Source: DAONDZ01 sp964517555 (lineage in GTDB: Bacteria; Patescibacteriota; Patescibacteriia; Patescibacteriales; UBA12465). Taken from it: DNA of 64,000 bases. Made by a program: the position numbers and the translations under genes. Shown here one piece after another: positions 32,727-39,017 of the stretch; the stretch's first letter is position 1; each line of letters opens with the position of its first letter. Below the pieces are notes generated by a model that did not search any database, had not been told where the DNA came from, and worked only from the letters and a program-made list of their open reading frames with translations. The stretch is from assembly GCA_964517555.1 (NCBI GenBank), contig CAZFEF010000001.1, positions 62,001-126,000 of the forward strand, in the 5' to 3' direction.

Positions 32727-33344
32727 ATGACAACCGCGCTACAAATAATTGCCTCTATCTTGCCAATAGCCGTTTGCATAACCTATTTAAGACAAGTGTC
32801 CAGAGGAGAATCAACACCCAATCCTAGTACCTGGGTTATTTGGTTTATAGTAACAGGCATTAATACAGTGACCTATTTCCAGGTTGTAAATAGTGATTAT
32901 TTCAAAACCTCAATTGTATTTACGGTTTTCCTCTCTATGGGCGCGACTATGGCCTATTCTTTTTTTAAAGGAAAATTTGCAAAGCTAGCGAAGCTTGATA
33001 TGTCCATACTAACTTTATCTATAATTATTGGAATATTTTGGTGGATAACCAAAAATGCTGATATTGCTAGCTTGCTATTACAAATAATAATTTTTACCTC
33101 CTACCTACCAACAGCCGTTGGTCTAATAAAAAATCGTCTGAAAGAAAAACATTTACCTTGGACATTAATTGTAATAGCCTATATCCTCCAAACTATTTCA
33201 TTGTTAATGAATTATGATGGCAATTTATATCAGTTATTTTTACCGACTATTAATGGCATTATTGGCAATGGATTAATTTTAACAATAATTTTATATAAAG
33301 AAGTAAAAACGGGCAAATGGATTCGAACCAATTTGACCCAATAA
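32727..33344 (+). CDS. Polytopic membrane protein, PQ-loop-like, 205 aa
   Basis: I start it at the ATG at 32727 (MTTALQIIASILPIAVCITY); the longer frame begins at a TTG. Seven hydrophobic segments. The first ends in YLRQVSRGESTPNPSTWVIW, which resembles the PQ-loop/SemiSWEET pattern (helix, Arg-Gly loop, then P-x-x-S-T-W), and the second half repeats it weakly (SYLPTAVGLIKNRLKEKHLPW). A small-molecule transporter is possible, not shown. The last eight residues (WIRTNLTQ) are encoded by the border repeat at 33319, so the original 3' end of the gene was probably replaced. The gene is flanked by the direct repeats R1 and R2. Confidence 0.6.
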   Translation: MTTALQIIASILPIAVCITYLRQVSRGESTPNPSTWVIWFIVTGINTVTYFQVVNSDYFKTSIVFTVFLSMGATMAYSFFKGKFAKLAKLDMSILTLSIIIGIFWWITKNADIASLLLQIIIFTSYLPTAVGLIKNRLKEKHLPWTLIVIAYILQTISLLMNYDGNLYQLFLPTINGIIGNGLILTIILYKEVKTGKWIRTNLTQ

Positions 33345-33394
33345 AAATGACCTACTCGCTAAAATAATAAAACCAAGGCCAAAATTTTCGAATC
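33319..33394 (+). repeat. Left border repeat (attL-like) of the 23.7-kb integrated element
   Basis: Ungapped match to 57054-57129, 61 of 76 positions identical; the first 31 (GGATTCGAAC, then an AATTT/ACCCAATAAAAATG stretch) differ at two. GGATTCGAAC is the reverse complement of the tRNA T-arm (GTTCGAATCC) and also occurs in tRNA-Gln at 57202. The position opposite the recombinase gene's 3' end makes this a likely attachment-site half. Confidence 0.6.
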
Positions 33395-33403
33395 ATATAC
33401 CAT

Positions 33404-33469
33404 AACAAAAATGAGCCTTTCAGCTCATTTTTGTATATATGCTCGCGCATAAGGATTATTTCCGAACTT
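33404..33469 (+). repeat. Direct repeat copy R2 with terminator
   Basis: AAAAATGAGC (33407-33416) / GCTCATTTTT (33423-33432), then TATATATGCTCGC as in R1 (32601-32666). About 44 aligned bases carry only some six or seven differences, with weaker likeness after that. It can end the plus-strand gene at 33344 and, being symmetrical, the minus-strand exchanger gene. Confidence 0.6.
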
Positions 33470-33504
33470 TTAAATGCTTAAATATTAGGGATATTAGAAA
33501 ATTA

Positions 33505-34431
33505 TTATCTATTAACTAAAAATTCCGTTAAAACAAAAATTATGTAAAAAACAAATAATAGGAAAGCCTCTTTTCGGCTTAATATTCGGTCTGACTTCAT
33601 AAAATAAAATAAAAGAAAAATTGCTAGAAACATGAATAGCCCAGTAATATAGATAATGCGTAAATTAAAGGCAAAGGGACTAATTAGAGCCATTATACCA
33701 ACTACGATAGTGGCGTCAGCAACAACTGTTCCCAGAATATCACCTAGGGCCAAATTATCATGATGATGTTTCGCGGCTTTAATTGAAAAAAATAATTCCG
33801 GCAGAGTCGTCCCTAGACCGACCACCAACATGCCAATCAATATTGGGCTAACATTTAAACCCCGTGCAAAATCAACTCCATATTTTACGGTAAAATGAGA
33901 ACCCAATAAAAGACCGGTCATACTAAATAATAGGAATACTAAATTTTTGATATTAAATTTTTCCCGATCAATCTTGGCAACATAAATATTCTTTTTTAAA
34001 ACTAAGTAGTAAAACAATAACCCAACTAAAATTAATATTATTCCGTCCAATCTAGAATAATAGCCATTTAGACCAAGTATAATTGGAATAGCCATTGCTC
34101 CGATATGTAAAAATCTATTTTTAATAAGCTGACTTTCTATTCTTAATTTTCTGCCAGATAAAAATACTACCAAAGCAAAAACTAGGGTTAGATCGGCAAT
34201 ATTCGAACCAAATAATGTACCTAGCCCAAAAGAAGGAATTTTTTCAATAGCCGAAGTAATTGAAATAAATGTTTCTGGTAAAATAGAAATGACAGCCACG
34301 ACCGCAAAACCAATAATATATTTGGGTAAATTAAAACTTTCCGCTAAATGGATTGAATAGCGAATGGCAAAATTTGCACTTTTAATTACCACAAATAATG
34401 AAATTAATAAAAAAATAAATGACAAAGCCAT
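33505..34431 (-). CDS. Na+/Ca2+ exchanger (CaCA) family protein
   Basis: A 308-aa cation exchanger with about ten membrane helices in two inverted halves. The alpha repeats are present: VAVISILPETFISITSAIEK with GTLFGSNIADLTLV in the first half, and VVGLGTTLPELFFSIKAAKH with GDILGTVVADATIVVG in the second; both carry the essential Glu (LPE) and Asn/Asp residues. Related proteins expel Ca2+ in exchange for H+ or Na+. It lies just inside the left border but is far from the recombination and defence genes, so it may be cargo or a host gene. Confidence 0.88.
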   Translation of the reverse strand: MALSFIFLLISLFVVIKSANFAIRYSIHLAESFNLPKYIIGFAVVAVISILPETFISITSAIEKIPSFGLGTLFGSNIADLTLVFALVVFLSGRKLRIESQLIKNRFLHIGAMAIPIILGLNGYYSRLDGIILILVGLLFYYLVLKKNIYVAKIDREKFNIKNLVFLLFSMTGLLLGSHFTVKYGVDFARGLNVSPILIGMLVVGLGTTLPELFFSIKAAKHHHDNLALGDILGTVVADATIVVGIMALISPFAFNLRIIYITGLFMFLAIFLLFYFMKSDRILSRKEAFLLFVFYIIFVLTEFLVNR

Positions 34432-34493
34432 ATTACTTAAAAAATATTAAATTATACAAAAATTATAGCATATTTTACACTTTAAAACCCCGT

Positions 34494-34552
34494 GTAGGAA
34501 TAGAACCCATTTTCACAAGGCTTCTTGGAAGCTTTCATGGGTTTTAGCAGGT
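34494..34552 (+). other. Relic of a recombinase 3' end (T-arm-like) with hairpin
   Basis: The plus strand reads as a short peptide RVGIEPIFTRLLGSFHGF and stop, the style of tail made when an integrase gene ends in an antisense tRNA T-arm; GGAATAGAACCCA resembles GGATTCGAACCCA. A hairpin covers it: AACCCAT (34504-34510) / ATGGGTT (34537-34543) with inner AAGGCTTC / GAAGCTTT. Probably an old attachment-site scar. Confidence 0.4.
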
Positions 34553-34608
34553 GTGTGGGTCAGGGCAAAATGAGACAAATGAGACACTATAAAAAGGGTT
34601 TTCAAGTC

Positions 34609-35865
34609 TCATTTATTACAATTAAGGCCAATAACGGAAATATATTGATCGTTTGAATATATCTTTTCAACACTTGACAAAATAGAAGAAAAATCATCAT
34701 AACTAATATTCTCATCATTATTGAAAATTACAAAGATTCCGTAGCCAGAATCCGTTCCTTGAATGTACTGAATCAACTTCTTCCTATAATTTGACCTATT
34801 TTTAAATCCTGACAACTCGGTATTAGTAGTGAGCTTTAATTCAATTAATATTGAACCTACAAAGCCATAAGAAACTAAAAAATCGGTTCGCTTATTATCC
34901 AATAATTGAGTTTCTCTTCTGATGCTAATTTCTTCTTTTCTGAGCCCACCTTTTAATAAGCAATTTTCGATCTGACTATTAATCGTTTTTTGTATAAGAT
35001 CCTCCTGTTTTCTGCCTGCCTCAATAATAAATCTATACGCACCCTCACTTTCAACCCATTGCCTCAAATCAGTTTCGAATATTTTTTTTACAAATTCAAA
35101 TAAATCTCTTTTTGTAGCTATATCTAAATACATCATACCCTTAAGCTGATTATACTTTTTTATACAATCGGCAATATTTTTTGGTTTACCCAAATACTCA
35201 ATATATTCTTGCTTTAAATTTTGGAATTTATACCTAAGCCAATTAACTCCTGGCTTCTTGGAATTATTAATAATAAATTTTTCCAAGTCTCTAAGATAAC
35301 TATACGTATTATGCTCCTTTAAATTTTTATAATACTGAATTACAATTTCCCAGAGATAACTCGAATACGAATAATAAGGCTTGCCCTTTGAATATATAAC
35401 TAAAGAGTCTTTTAATAAATCCAAAAATAATTTCTTGATATCGCATTTTAATACCCAGACCGTTCTTTGATTATTTTTGGAAACCTGATTGGCAAATTCT
35501 GCTAAACGATAAACAGCCCGATGAGTACCTTTATCTAAGCGGCACGAATAGGAATCAGAGATAAATTGTTTATCAAAATATTGATAGATTTCCCGGTAAA
35601 GCAAATGGTGGAGCAATCTGTCTCGGACTGTCGCTTTATGAATATTTCTCGGTTTGGGATCGGAAATATTAAAGGCTTGGTAGTTGCTATGTTTGTAGGT
35701 CTTGTTTTTTAAATCATGGTGGAGGCTAATGATATTATCCATTAATCTGCCTTGAAACAGTATTACGTCATTACGTTTTCTTTTACCCGTCAAAAACTCC
35801 TCCCAAGCTAGAAGTAAGTTGGCAGTGGTAATAATATCTTCGTATTTTTTAATAAATTTCTTCAT
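34609..35865 (-). CDS. Chimeric ORF: N-terminal DGR reverse transcriptase fragment joined to a PD-(D/E)XK-like domain
   Basis: A 418-aa open frame with two unrelated halves. Residues 1-146 match DGR reverse transcriptases: NISDPKPRNIHKATVRDRLL (67-86), HHLLYREIYQYFDKQFISDS, YSCRLDKGTHRAV (106-118) and RTVWVLKCDIKKLF, with Asp142 of motif A. After about residue 147 (near base 35425) the reverse transcriptase stops matching: motifs 4 onward, including YxDD, are absent. Residues 150-418 are different, with TDFLVSYGF and ILIELKLTT giving the D328 / E342-x-K344 pattern of PD-(D/E)XK nucleases. There is no stop or frame change at the join. It cannot be an active polymerase as it stands. It starts 7 bases from the divergent avd gene. 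Confidence 0.78.
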   Translation of the reverse strand: MKKFIKKYEDIITTANLLLAWEEFLTGKRKRNDVILFQGRLMDNIISLHHDLKNKTYKHSNYQAFNISDPKPRNIHKATVRDRLLHHLLYREIYQYFDKQFISDSYSCRLDKGTHRAVYRLAEFANQVSKNNQRTVWVLKCDIKKLFLDLLKDSLVIYSKGKPYYSYSSYLWEIVIQYYKNLKEHNTYSYLRDLEKFIINNSKKPGVNWLRYKFQNLKQEYIEYLGKPKNIADCIKKYNQLKGMMYLDIATKRDLFEFVKKIFETDLRQWVESEGAYRFIIEAGRKQEDLIQKTINSQIENCLLKGGLRKEEISIRRETQLLDNKRTDFLVSYGFVGSILIELKLTTNTELSGFKNRSNYRKKLIQYIQGTDSGYGIFVIFNNDENISYDDFSSILSSVEKIYSNDQYISVIGLNCNK

Positions 35866-35871
35866 AAAAAT

Positions 35872-36240
35872 ATGAGTACAATTCTTCGCCCACCGGTCGT
35901 GCTCGTTAAAGCTAAGGAGACCTACGCGATTTGGTTCAAAGTTTTGGCTGACTTTCCTAAAGCTTATCGCTATAACCTGGGTGGCAAGATTGAAAACTCT
36001 TTTTTATCAATTTTAGAAAATATTTTTATCACTGCTTATCTTTCTGGAGAAAAGAAACAAGCGCAGCTATGCTTGGTAATTACCAAACTTGATGGTCTAA
36101 AATTTTTTCTGCAGCTGGCCTGGGAAAATAAATGCCTTTCTAATAATAAATATTCTTGTCTTTCTGAGCAGTTAGAAGAAATTGGTCGGATGCTGGGTGG
36201 TTGGAGAAAAGGTTTAGAAATGAAAACTCCCGCCAAATGA
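35872..36240 (+). CDS. avd: DGR accessory variability determinant (Avd-like, four-helix bundle)
   Basis: A 122-aa protein. Avd forms a positively charged pentamer that binds the reverse transcriptase and the template RNA and is needed for mutagenic retrohoming. Here four helices are evident: KAKETYAIWFKVLADFP, IENSFLSILENIFITAYLS, KAQLCLVITKLDGLKFFLQLAWE and KYSCLSEQLEEIGRMLGGWRKGL, the last two being typical of the four-helix-bundle family that includes Avd and the 23S-rRNA intervening-sequence proteins. It is on the plus strand, opposed to the reverse transcriptase and template, which is unusual. Its 3' end (CTCCCG, 36227) forms a hairpin with CGGGAG (36242) before the template repeat. Confidence 0.82.
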   Translation: MSTILRPPVVLVKAKETYAIWFKVLADFPKAYRYNLGGKIENSFLSILENIFITAYLSGEKKQAQLCLVITKLDGLKFFLQLAWENKCLSNNKYSCLSEQLEEIGRMLGGWRKGLEMKTPAK

Positions 36241-36256
36241 ACGGGAGAATATCAAT

Positions 36257-36365
36257 AATTGCGGGAGAAAACCTGGTTGCCATCGTTCCACTCGTTAGGA
36301 TTCTCAACCGAGTTCGCCTTGACGTTCCAGCCATCGTCATTCCAGTTCACGTTCACAGCACGGAG
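36257..36365 (-). repeat. DGR template repeat (TR)
   Basis: A 109-bp repeat of the 3' end of the variable protein gene (VR, offset +467). On the minus strand it would encode LRAVNVNWNDDGWNVKANSV and then ENPNEWNDGNQVFSRN, in which most variable codons are AAC or other A-rich codons, as required for adenine-targeted mutagenesis. Nothing reads it as protein. It differs from the VR at 19 positions; 18 are at adenines of the coding strand, one (36351) is not. The template RNA would be transcribed on the minus strand and pass towards avd antisense. Confidence 0.95.
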
Positions 36366-36620
36366 GCATCGATTATGTACTGAAAACCGTCTAGATCACC
36401 GTCCTTCGGCTTAATGCCCCGGGATTGTATATTATTCGGGACCTGAAAGTCCACCAGTTTTCAGTACCAATTATTGAAGTTTTTGAAGAAGTCTCTCCTA
36501 CTCTCGCGCTAGGCTTGCCCGACGCGACTCCGAGGCTAAGAATTCTGAAATCATGGCGAAATAGCCGTAACCGTTTCGCGATTCTTGGTTTCATATCAAT
36601 GTATCATAAATAAGCGGAAA
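36366..36620 (-). ncRNA. Template-RNA 5' region of the DGR, non-coding and structured
   Basis: No gene is seen in 36241-36700 apart from the TR. Next to the TR an 11-bp inverted repeat GTACTGAAAAC (36377-36387) / GTTTTCAGTAC (36457-36467) closes a long stem-loop; a second, GCGAAA (36556-36561) / TTTCGC (36574-36579), lies further out. TR RNAs of studied DGRs have structured flanks that bind the reverse transcriptase-Avd complex, so this is probably part of one transcript with the TR. No clear promoter found. Confidence 0.5.
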
Positions 36621-36679
36621 TAAAAAGACCCTCGGACTGTTTCAGTTTTCAAGAAGAAAAAAGAAAGAGTCAAAGGGTC
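36621..36679 (-). terminator. Possible terminator of the DGR target gene
   Basis: On the minus strand GACCCT (36679-36674) and AGGGTC (36632-36627) can pair over a long loop, followed by TTTTTATTT. The long loop lowers confidence. Confidence 0.4.
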
Positions 36680-36700
36680 ATAGATTCAAAGGTACAAGGG

Positions 36701-37381
36701 TTAAACGGTCTTAGTGACCGAGGAATTGCGGGAGAAAACCTGGCTGCCACCGAACCACCCGAGAGGACTCCCAACCGAGAGCGCCTCGACGTACCAGCCA
36801 CCGCCATCCCAGTCCACAGTCACAGCACGGAGTGTACCAGTGATGTCACGGATATAGAAGATATTGGCGTAACCGTTATTAAGCAGCTCGCTTTTTTCTC
36901 CGTTTGCCTGACGCTCCATCATGGCATACATTTCTGATAAAGTGGTTTCGGATTTTTCCTGGCCACCAAGTTCGGAAATGATAGGGCCATCAACCGATCC
37001 CCGGTTTAGCTTGCGTCCGTAAACTGTACTGCCGGCAAAGGGTTCTTCGGTTTTCTCTGTAAACCAGGCTTTGAAATTATCACCTACATAGGAAATCTTG
37101 ACCTTAGCCTTCTTGCCCGTGTCAACCACAAATTTATCTTTAGCGACAAATTTTTCGGTGGTGGCAGAGAGAGTAACAGTTGAAATCACTTCGCTCAAGA
37201 TAGCAGGGGCTGGTGGAACATCAGTCTTAGAGCGGTTAGTGATTGCCTGAATAAACAGGTCAATTCCCTCTCCGGCGTTTTGAATGAGCCACTGGGCGTC
37301 ATCATTTGATAATTTTTCGAATCTGTCCTGGAATTCTACCATTCTCCCAGCGATCATGTGCTTCTGTTTTGTTGTTGCCAT
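36701..37381 (-). CDS. DGR variable protein (C-type-lectin-like C-terminus carrying the VR)
   Basis: A 226-aa protein whose C-terminal 36 residues before the tail are the variable repeat: LRAVTVDWDGGGWYVEALSV and then GSPLGWFGGSQVFSRN, a CLec-fold end with WYV and GW positions changed from Asn-rich template codons. I start it at the ATG at 37381, 6 bases after GGAGG; the in-frame TTG at 37393 lies in that site. The N-terminal 50 residues (MATTKQKHMIAGRMVEFQDR) are helical; the middle has KAKVKISYVGDNFKAWFTEK and AGSTVYGRKLNRGSVDG. There is no signal peptide, so a cytosolic or phage-like display role is open. A perfect promoter precedes it. Confidence 0.92.
   Translation of the reverse strand: MATTKQKHMIAGRMVEFQDRFEKLSNDDAQWLIQNAGEGIDLFIQAITNRSKTDVPPAPAILSEVISTVTLSATTEKFVAKDKFVVDTGKKAKVKISYVGDNFKAWFTEKTEEPFAGSTVYGRKLNRGSVDGPIISELGGQEKSETTLSEMYAMMERQANGEKSELLNNGYANIFYIRDITGTLRAVTVDWDGGGWYVEALSVGSPLGWFGGSQVFSRNSSVTKTV
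36706..36720 (-). promoter_or_regulatory. Hairpin immediately downstream of the VR
   Basis: CGGTC (36706-36710) / GACCG (36716-36720), loop of five, 3 bases beyond the VR end and overlapping the last codons. In characterised DGRs a hairpin at this place on the target DNA promotes homing. The TR copy lacks it. Confidence 0.65.
36724..36832 (-). repeat. DGR variable repeat (VR)
   Basis: Matches the template repeat base for base without gaps (TR position +467). The first 20 plus-strand bases (AATTGCGGGAGAAAACCTGG) are unchanged and fit the initiation-of-homing region at the VR 3' end. Of 28 template adenines (coding strand), 18 are changed and 10 kept; among all other positions only one differs. 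Confidence 0.95.
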
Positions 37382-37471
37382 TTTGGCCTCCAATTTTTAC
37401 AGGTTTTAAAAGAATTTTCTGCGCTTCACCCAGCAGAATTTGGGCATTATTCTTTATTAAATTAATGTATA

Positions 37472-37500
37472 ATTATATCACGTAATTAGACTTATGTCAA
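37472..37500 (-). promoter_or_regulatory. Perfect-consensus promoter for the DGR target gene
   Basis: TTGACA (37500-37495), 17-bp spacer, TATAAT (37477-37472) with extended TGA. Leader of about 84 bases, containing a short TTCTGC/GCAGAA hairpin, to GGAGG and the ATG at 37381. Confidence 0.9.
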
Positions 37501-37532
37501 GCCGAAATAAAAATAAACCGTGGGCAGAATAA

Positions 37533-37895
37533 TTACCTACAACGCCTCTTCTTCTTAATAAAATCAAGAGTCAAATTTATCTCTTCTATTATTCTTGGGT
37601 TTTCATTCACCCAACAATTTTTAAGACCAATTAGAATCCTCTCGGAAACTTCATAATATCTTCTAAAATTTCTAAGTTCAAAAACAATAGCTATTTGTCT
37701 GTCTAGTTTTTTGTCTTGTCTACCAGACTCAATATCAACTAAATCTTCTACTAACTTGTGGTATATTTGAAAATTCCTATTTTTACGATAATCTCCAAAT
37801 TTTATAATCGACCAAGCTATAACAAAGATACTCACTAGTATGCCCAGAGCTCCTGTATAATCATTTAAAAATGCGAAAATTTTGATAAACCACAT
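37533..37895 (-). CDS. Small membrane-anchored protein, 120 aa
   Basis: Unrecognised. One membrane helix at about residues 14-32 (DYTGALGILVSIFVIAWSII) and a basic helical cytosolic part (KFGDYRKNRNFQIYHKLVED, then YEVSERILIGLKNCW) ending KKKRRCR. Its lone position in the element between the DGR target and other small genes gives no hint of function. Such membrane-anchored helical proteins in defence regions often act as effectors, but there is no specific evidence here. Confidence 0.55.
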   Translation of the reverse strand: MWFIKIFAFLNDYTGALGILVSIFVIAWSIIKFGDYRKNRNFQIYHKLVEDLVDIESGRQDKKLDRQIAIVFELRNFRRYYEVSERILIGLKNCWVNENPRIIEEINLTLDFIKKKRRCR

Positions 37896-38145
37896 AGTTT
37901 TTTATAATTAAAGTCCACTAAGATCGCCCTGATTTTTATAAATATGAATTGCCCCAATACTAATCATCTTGACGATCTGAGACAAAATCGCCAGAACAAG
38001 CGATCTTCAGGTATGTGGGTCATAAAAAGACGTTTTTCATCAACGCACGCCATAGTCACGATAATTGGAACTGAGATGAGGAAGAATAATGATGTATTTG
38101 TAACAACAATTTAATACTACCCCAGTGTCGCTCACTATATATCTT

Positions 38146-38367
38146 TTATGCTTTATCTTCAGGAAATAACTCGTAATATCCTGTCGGATTGTTCTCTCGC
38201 AAAAACTTTTTGAAAGATTTCACCTCTTTTTCAGTAAGGGGCTTATTATTTTCAGGGTCATTATTATCCTCCCAGCCATAGTCTTTTACAATCTCTCGCT
38301 TACTCAACCTAGGATCATTCTTCCAGGACCTTAAAATGGAATTAGCTTTTTGAATTTCCACAAACAT
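38146..38367 (-). CDS. Small acidic/basic protein, 73 aa
   Basis: Unrecognised. Hydrophilic, with EIQKANSILRSWKNDPRLSK and LTEKEVKSFKKFLRENNPTG; both halves look like helix pairs of the kind seen in small regulators or antitoxins. There is no membrane segment or metal motif. Neighbouring spacers are 250 bases upstream and 120 bases downstream, without recognisable signals apart from a G+C-rich patch at 38398-38456. Codon use is consistent with the element. Confidence 0.5.
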   Translation of the reverse strand: MFVEIQKANSILRSWKNDPRLSKREIVKDYGWEDNNDPENNKPLTEKEVKSFKKFLRENNPTGYYELFPEDKA

Positions 38368-38397
38368 ATATTTTTGTTTATTAGTTTTAATTTACCG

Positions 38398-38456
38398 ACC
38401 CACCGCCGGGGTTGACCCCCTGCCACACACCACCGACGATCGCGTGGTAGCAGTTT
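38398..38456. other. G+C-rich patch with palindrome
   Basis: About 60 bases of clearly higher G+C than the surroundings, with GGGG-TTGA-CCCC in the middle. It resembles neither a tRNA nor a terminator. It may be a scar from recombination. Confidence 0.3.
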
Positions 38457-38496
38457 CGTATGGGAGAAAATATTTTTCAATTTGACAGGAGAATTT

Positions 38497-38778
38497 TTAA
38501 AATTTTATTGGCTCTTTCTTTTTCCCTTTATTTTCTATAATGCTCCGCCAATCTTTTACCCCTTCTACAAACAATAATGATAAACTAATGAAAAGAATCA
38601 AATAACCAAAATTGCCGGCAATACGATCCTCTTCGGGACCCAATAACATATTTAATCCAATCGGGATTAATACAAGGCCAAAAAAGCCGAACCAACCTCG
38701 ACAACCAAGTATAAGTGGTAATAATGGCAATATTAAAATAATTTTAAAAATTTCTATTAAATCTTTTTTAAACTTCAT
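38497..38778 (-). CDS. Small membrane protein, 93 aa, behind a structured leader
   Basis: Unrecognised. I start it at the ATG at 38778 (MKFKKDLIEIFKIILILPLL); the in-frame upstream start would translate the structured leader. Two or three hydrophobic segments: about 9-25, 28-43 and 54-72, then a charged tail (KGKKKEPIKF). The loop LGPEEDRIAGNF lies between the last two. No lipobox. The ATG comes two bases after CCTACGCGAA, the third arm of a switch-like repeat, suggesting that its translation is controlled by RNA folding. There is no Shine-Dalgarno. Confidence 0.6.
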   Translation of the reverse strand: MKFKKDLIEIFKIILILPLLPLILGCRGWFGFFGLVLIPIGLNMLLGPEEDRIAGNFGYLILFISLSLLFVEGVKDWRSIIENKGKKKEPIKF

Positions 38779-38960
38779 ATTTCGCGTAGGATTTATCTGG
38801 GTCGAGGAAACAAAAAAGGTCTCCCGACACAGCGACAAACCCTTTCGGATCTGTCTCGCCCTCTTTCGAGAGCAAACCTACGCGAATAAGTGCTGGTCAG
38901 AAGACCATCTTTATTCGCGTAGGATTTTTTTACCATACCTGTCGGTAACCGACAGGGTTA
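38779..38960 (-). ncRNA. Switch-like structured 5' leader upstream of the 93-aa membrane protein
   Basis: On the minus strand three arms occur: CCTACGCGAATAA (38923-38911), TTATTCGCGTAGG (38889-38877) and CCTACGCGAA (38790-38781). The middle can pair perfectly (13 bp) with the first or (10 bp) with the third, which ends two bases before the ATG. Between middle and third arms lie two GAAA-capped hairpins (GCTCTC-GAAA-GAGGGC and AGATCC-GAAA-GGGTTT), which favours transcription from this strand. The first hairpin has an inner GGTC-TTCT-GACC. A further perfect hairpin, CCTGTCGG/CCGACAGG, lies at 38956-38938. A likely promoter is TTTTCA-17-TATTAT (39004-38976). Confidence 0.5.
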
Positions 38961-39017
38961 GGTATTGTTTTTTATATAATAACCTTTTTACATCATTTTG
39001 AAAAGGTAAAAGCTAAA

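Noticed and set aside
34494..34552. A tRNA gene near 34500
   Set aside because: Only a T-arm-like stretch is present; no acceptor, D or anticodon arms can be formed on either strand.
36201..36613. Short open frames over the template repeat and its flank on both strands
   Set aside because: They overlap the TR and inverted repeats, lack ribosome-binding sites and have no protein-like pattern; the TR is explained as a non-coding template.
38398..38456. A tRNA or rRNA fragment in the G+C-rich patch
   Set aside because: The GGGG-TTGA-CCCC palindrome does not fit a T arm and no cloverleaf can be drawn.
38771..38956. Reading the repeated CCTACGCGAA arms as a small CRISPR array or plus-strand tandem terminators
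   Set aside because: There are only three copies, two of them inverted relative to one another, with no spacers of even length. No plus-strand gene needs terminating, and the GAAA loops fit minus-strand RNA.
38612..39001. Plus-strand open frame across the 93-aa gene and its leader
   Set aside because: It is antisense to a gene with clear membrane helices and runs through the hairpins; no start signal.
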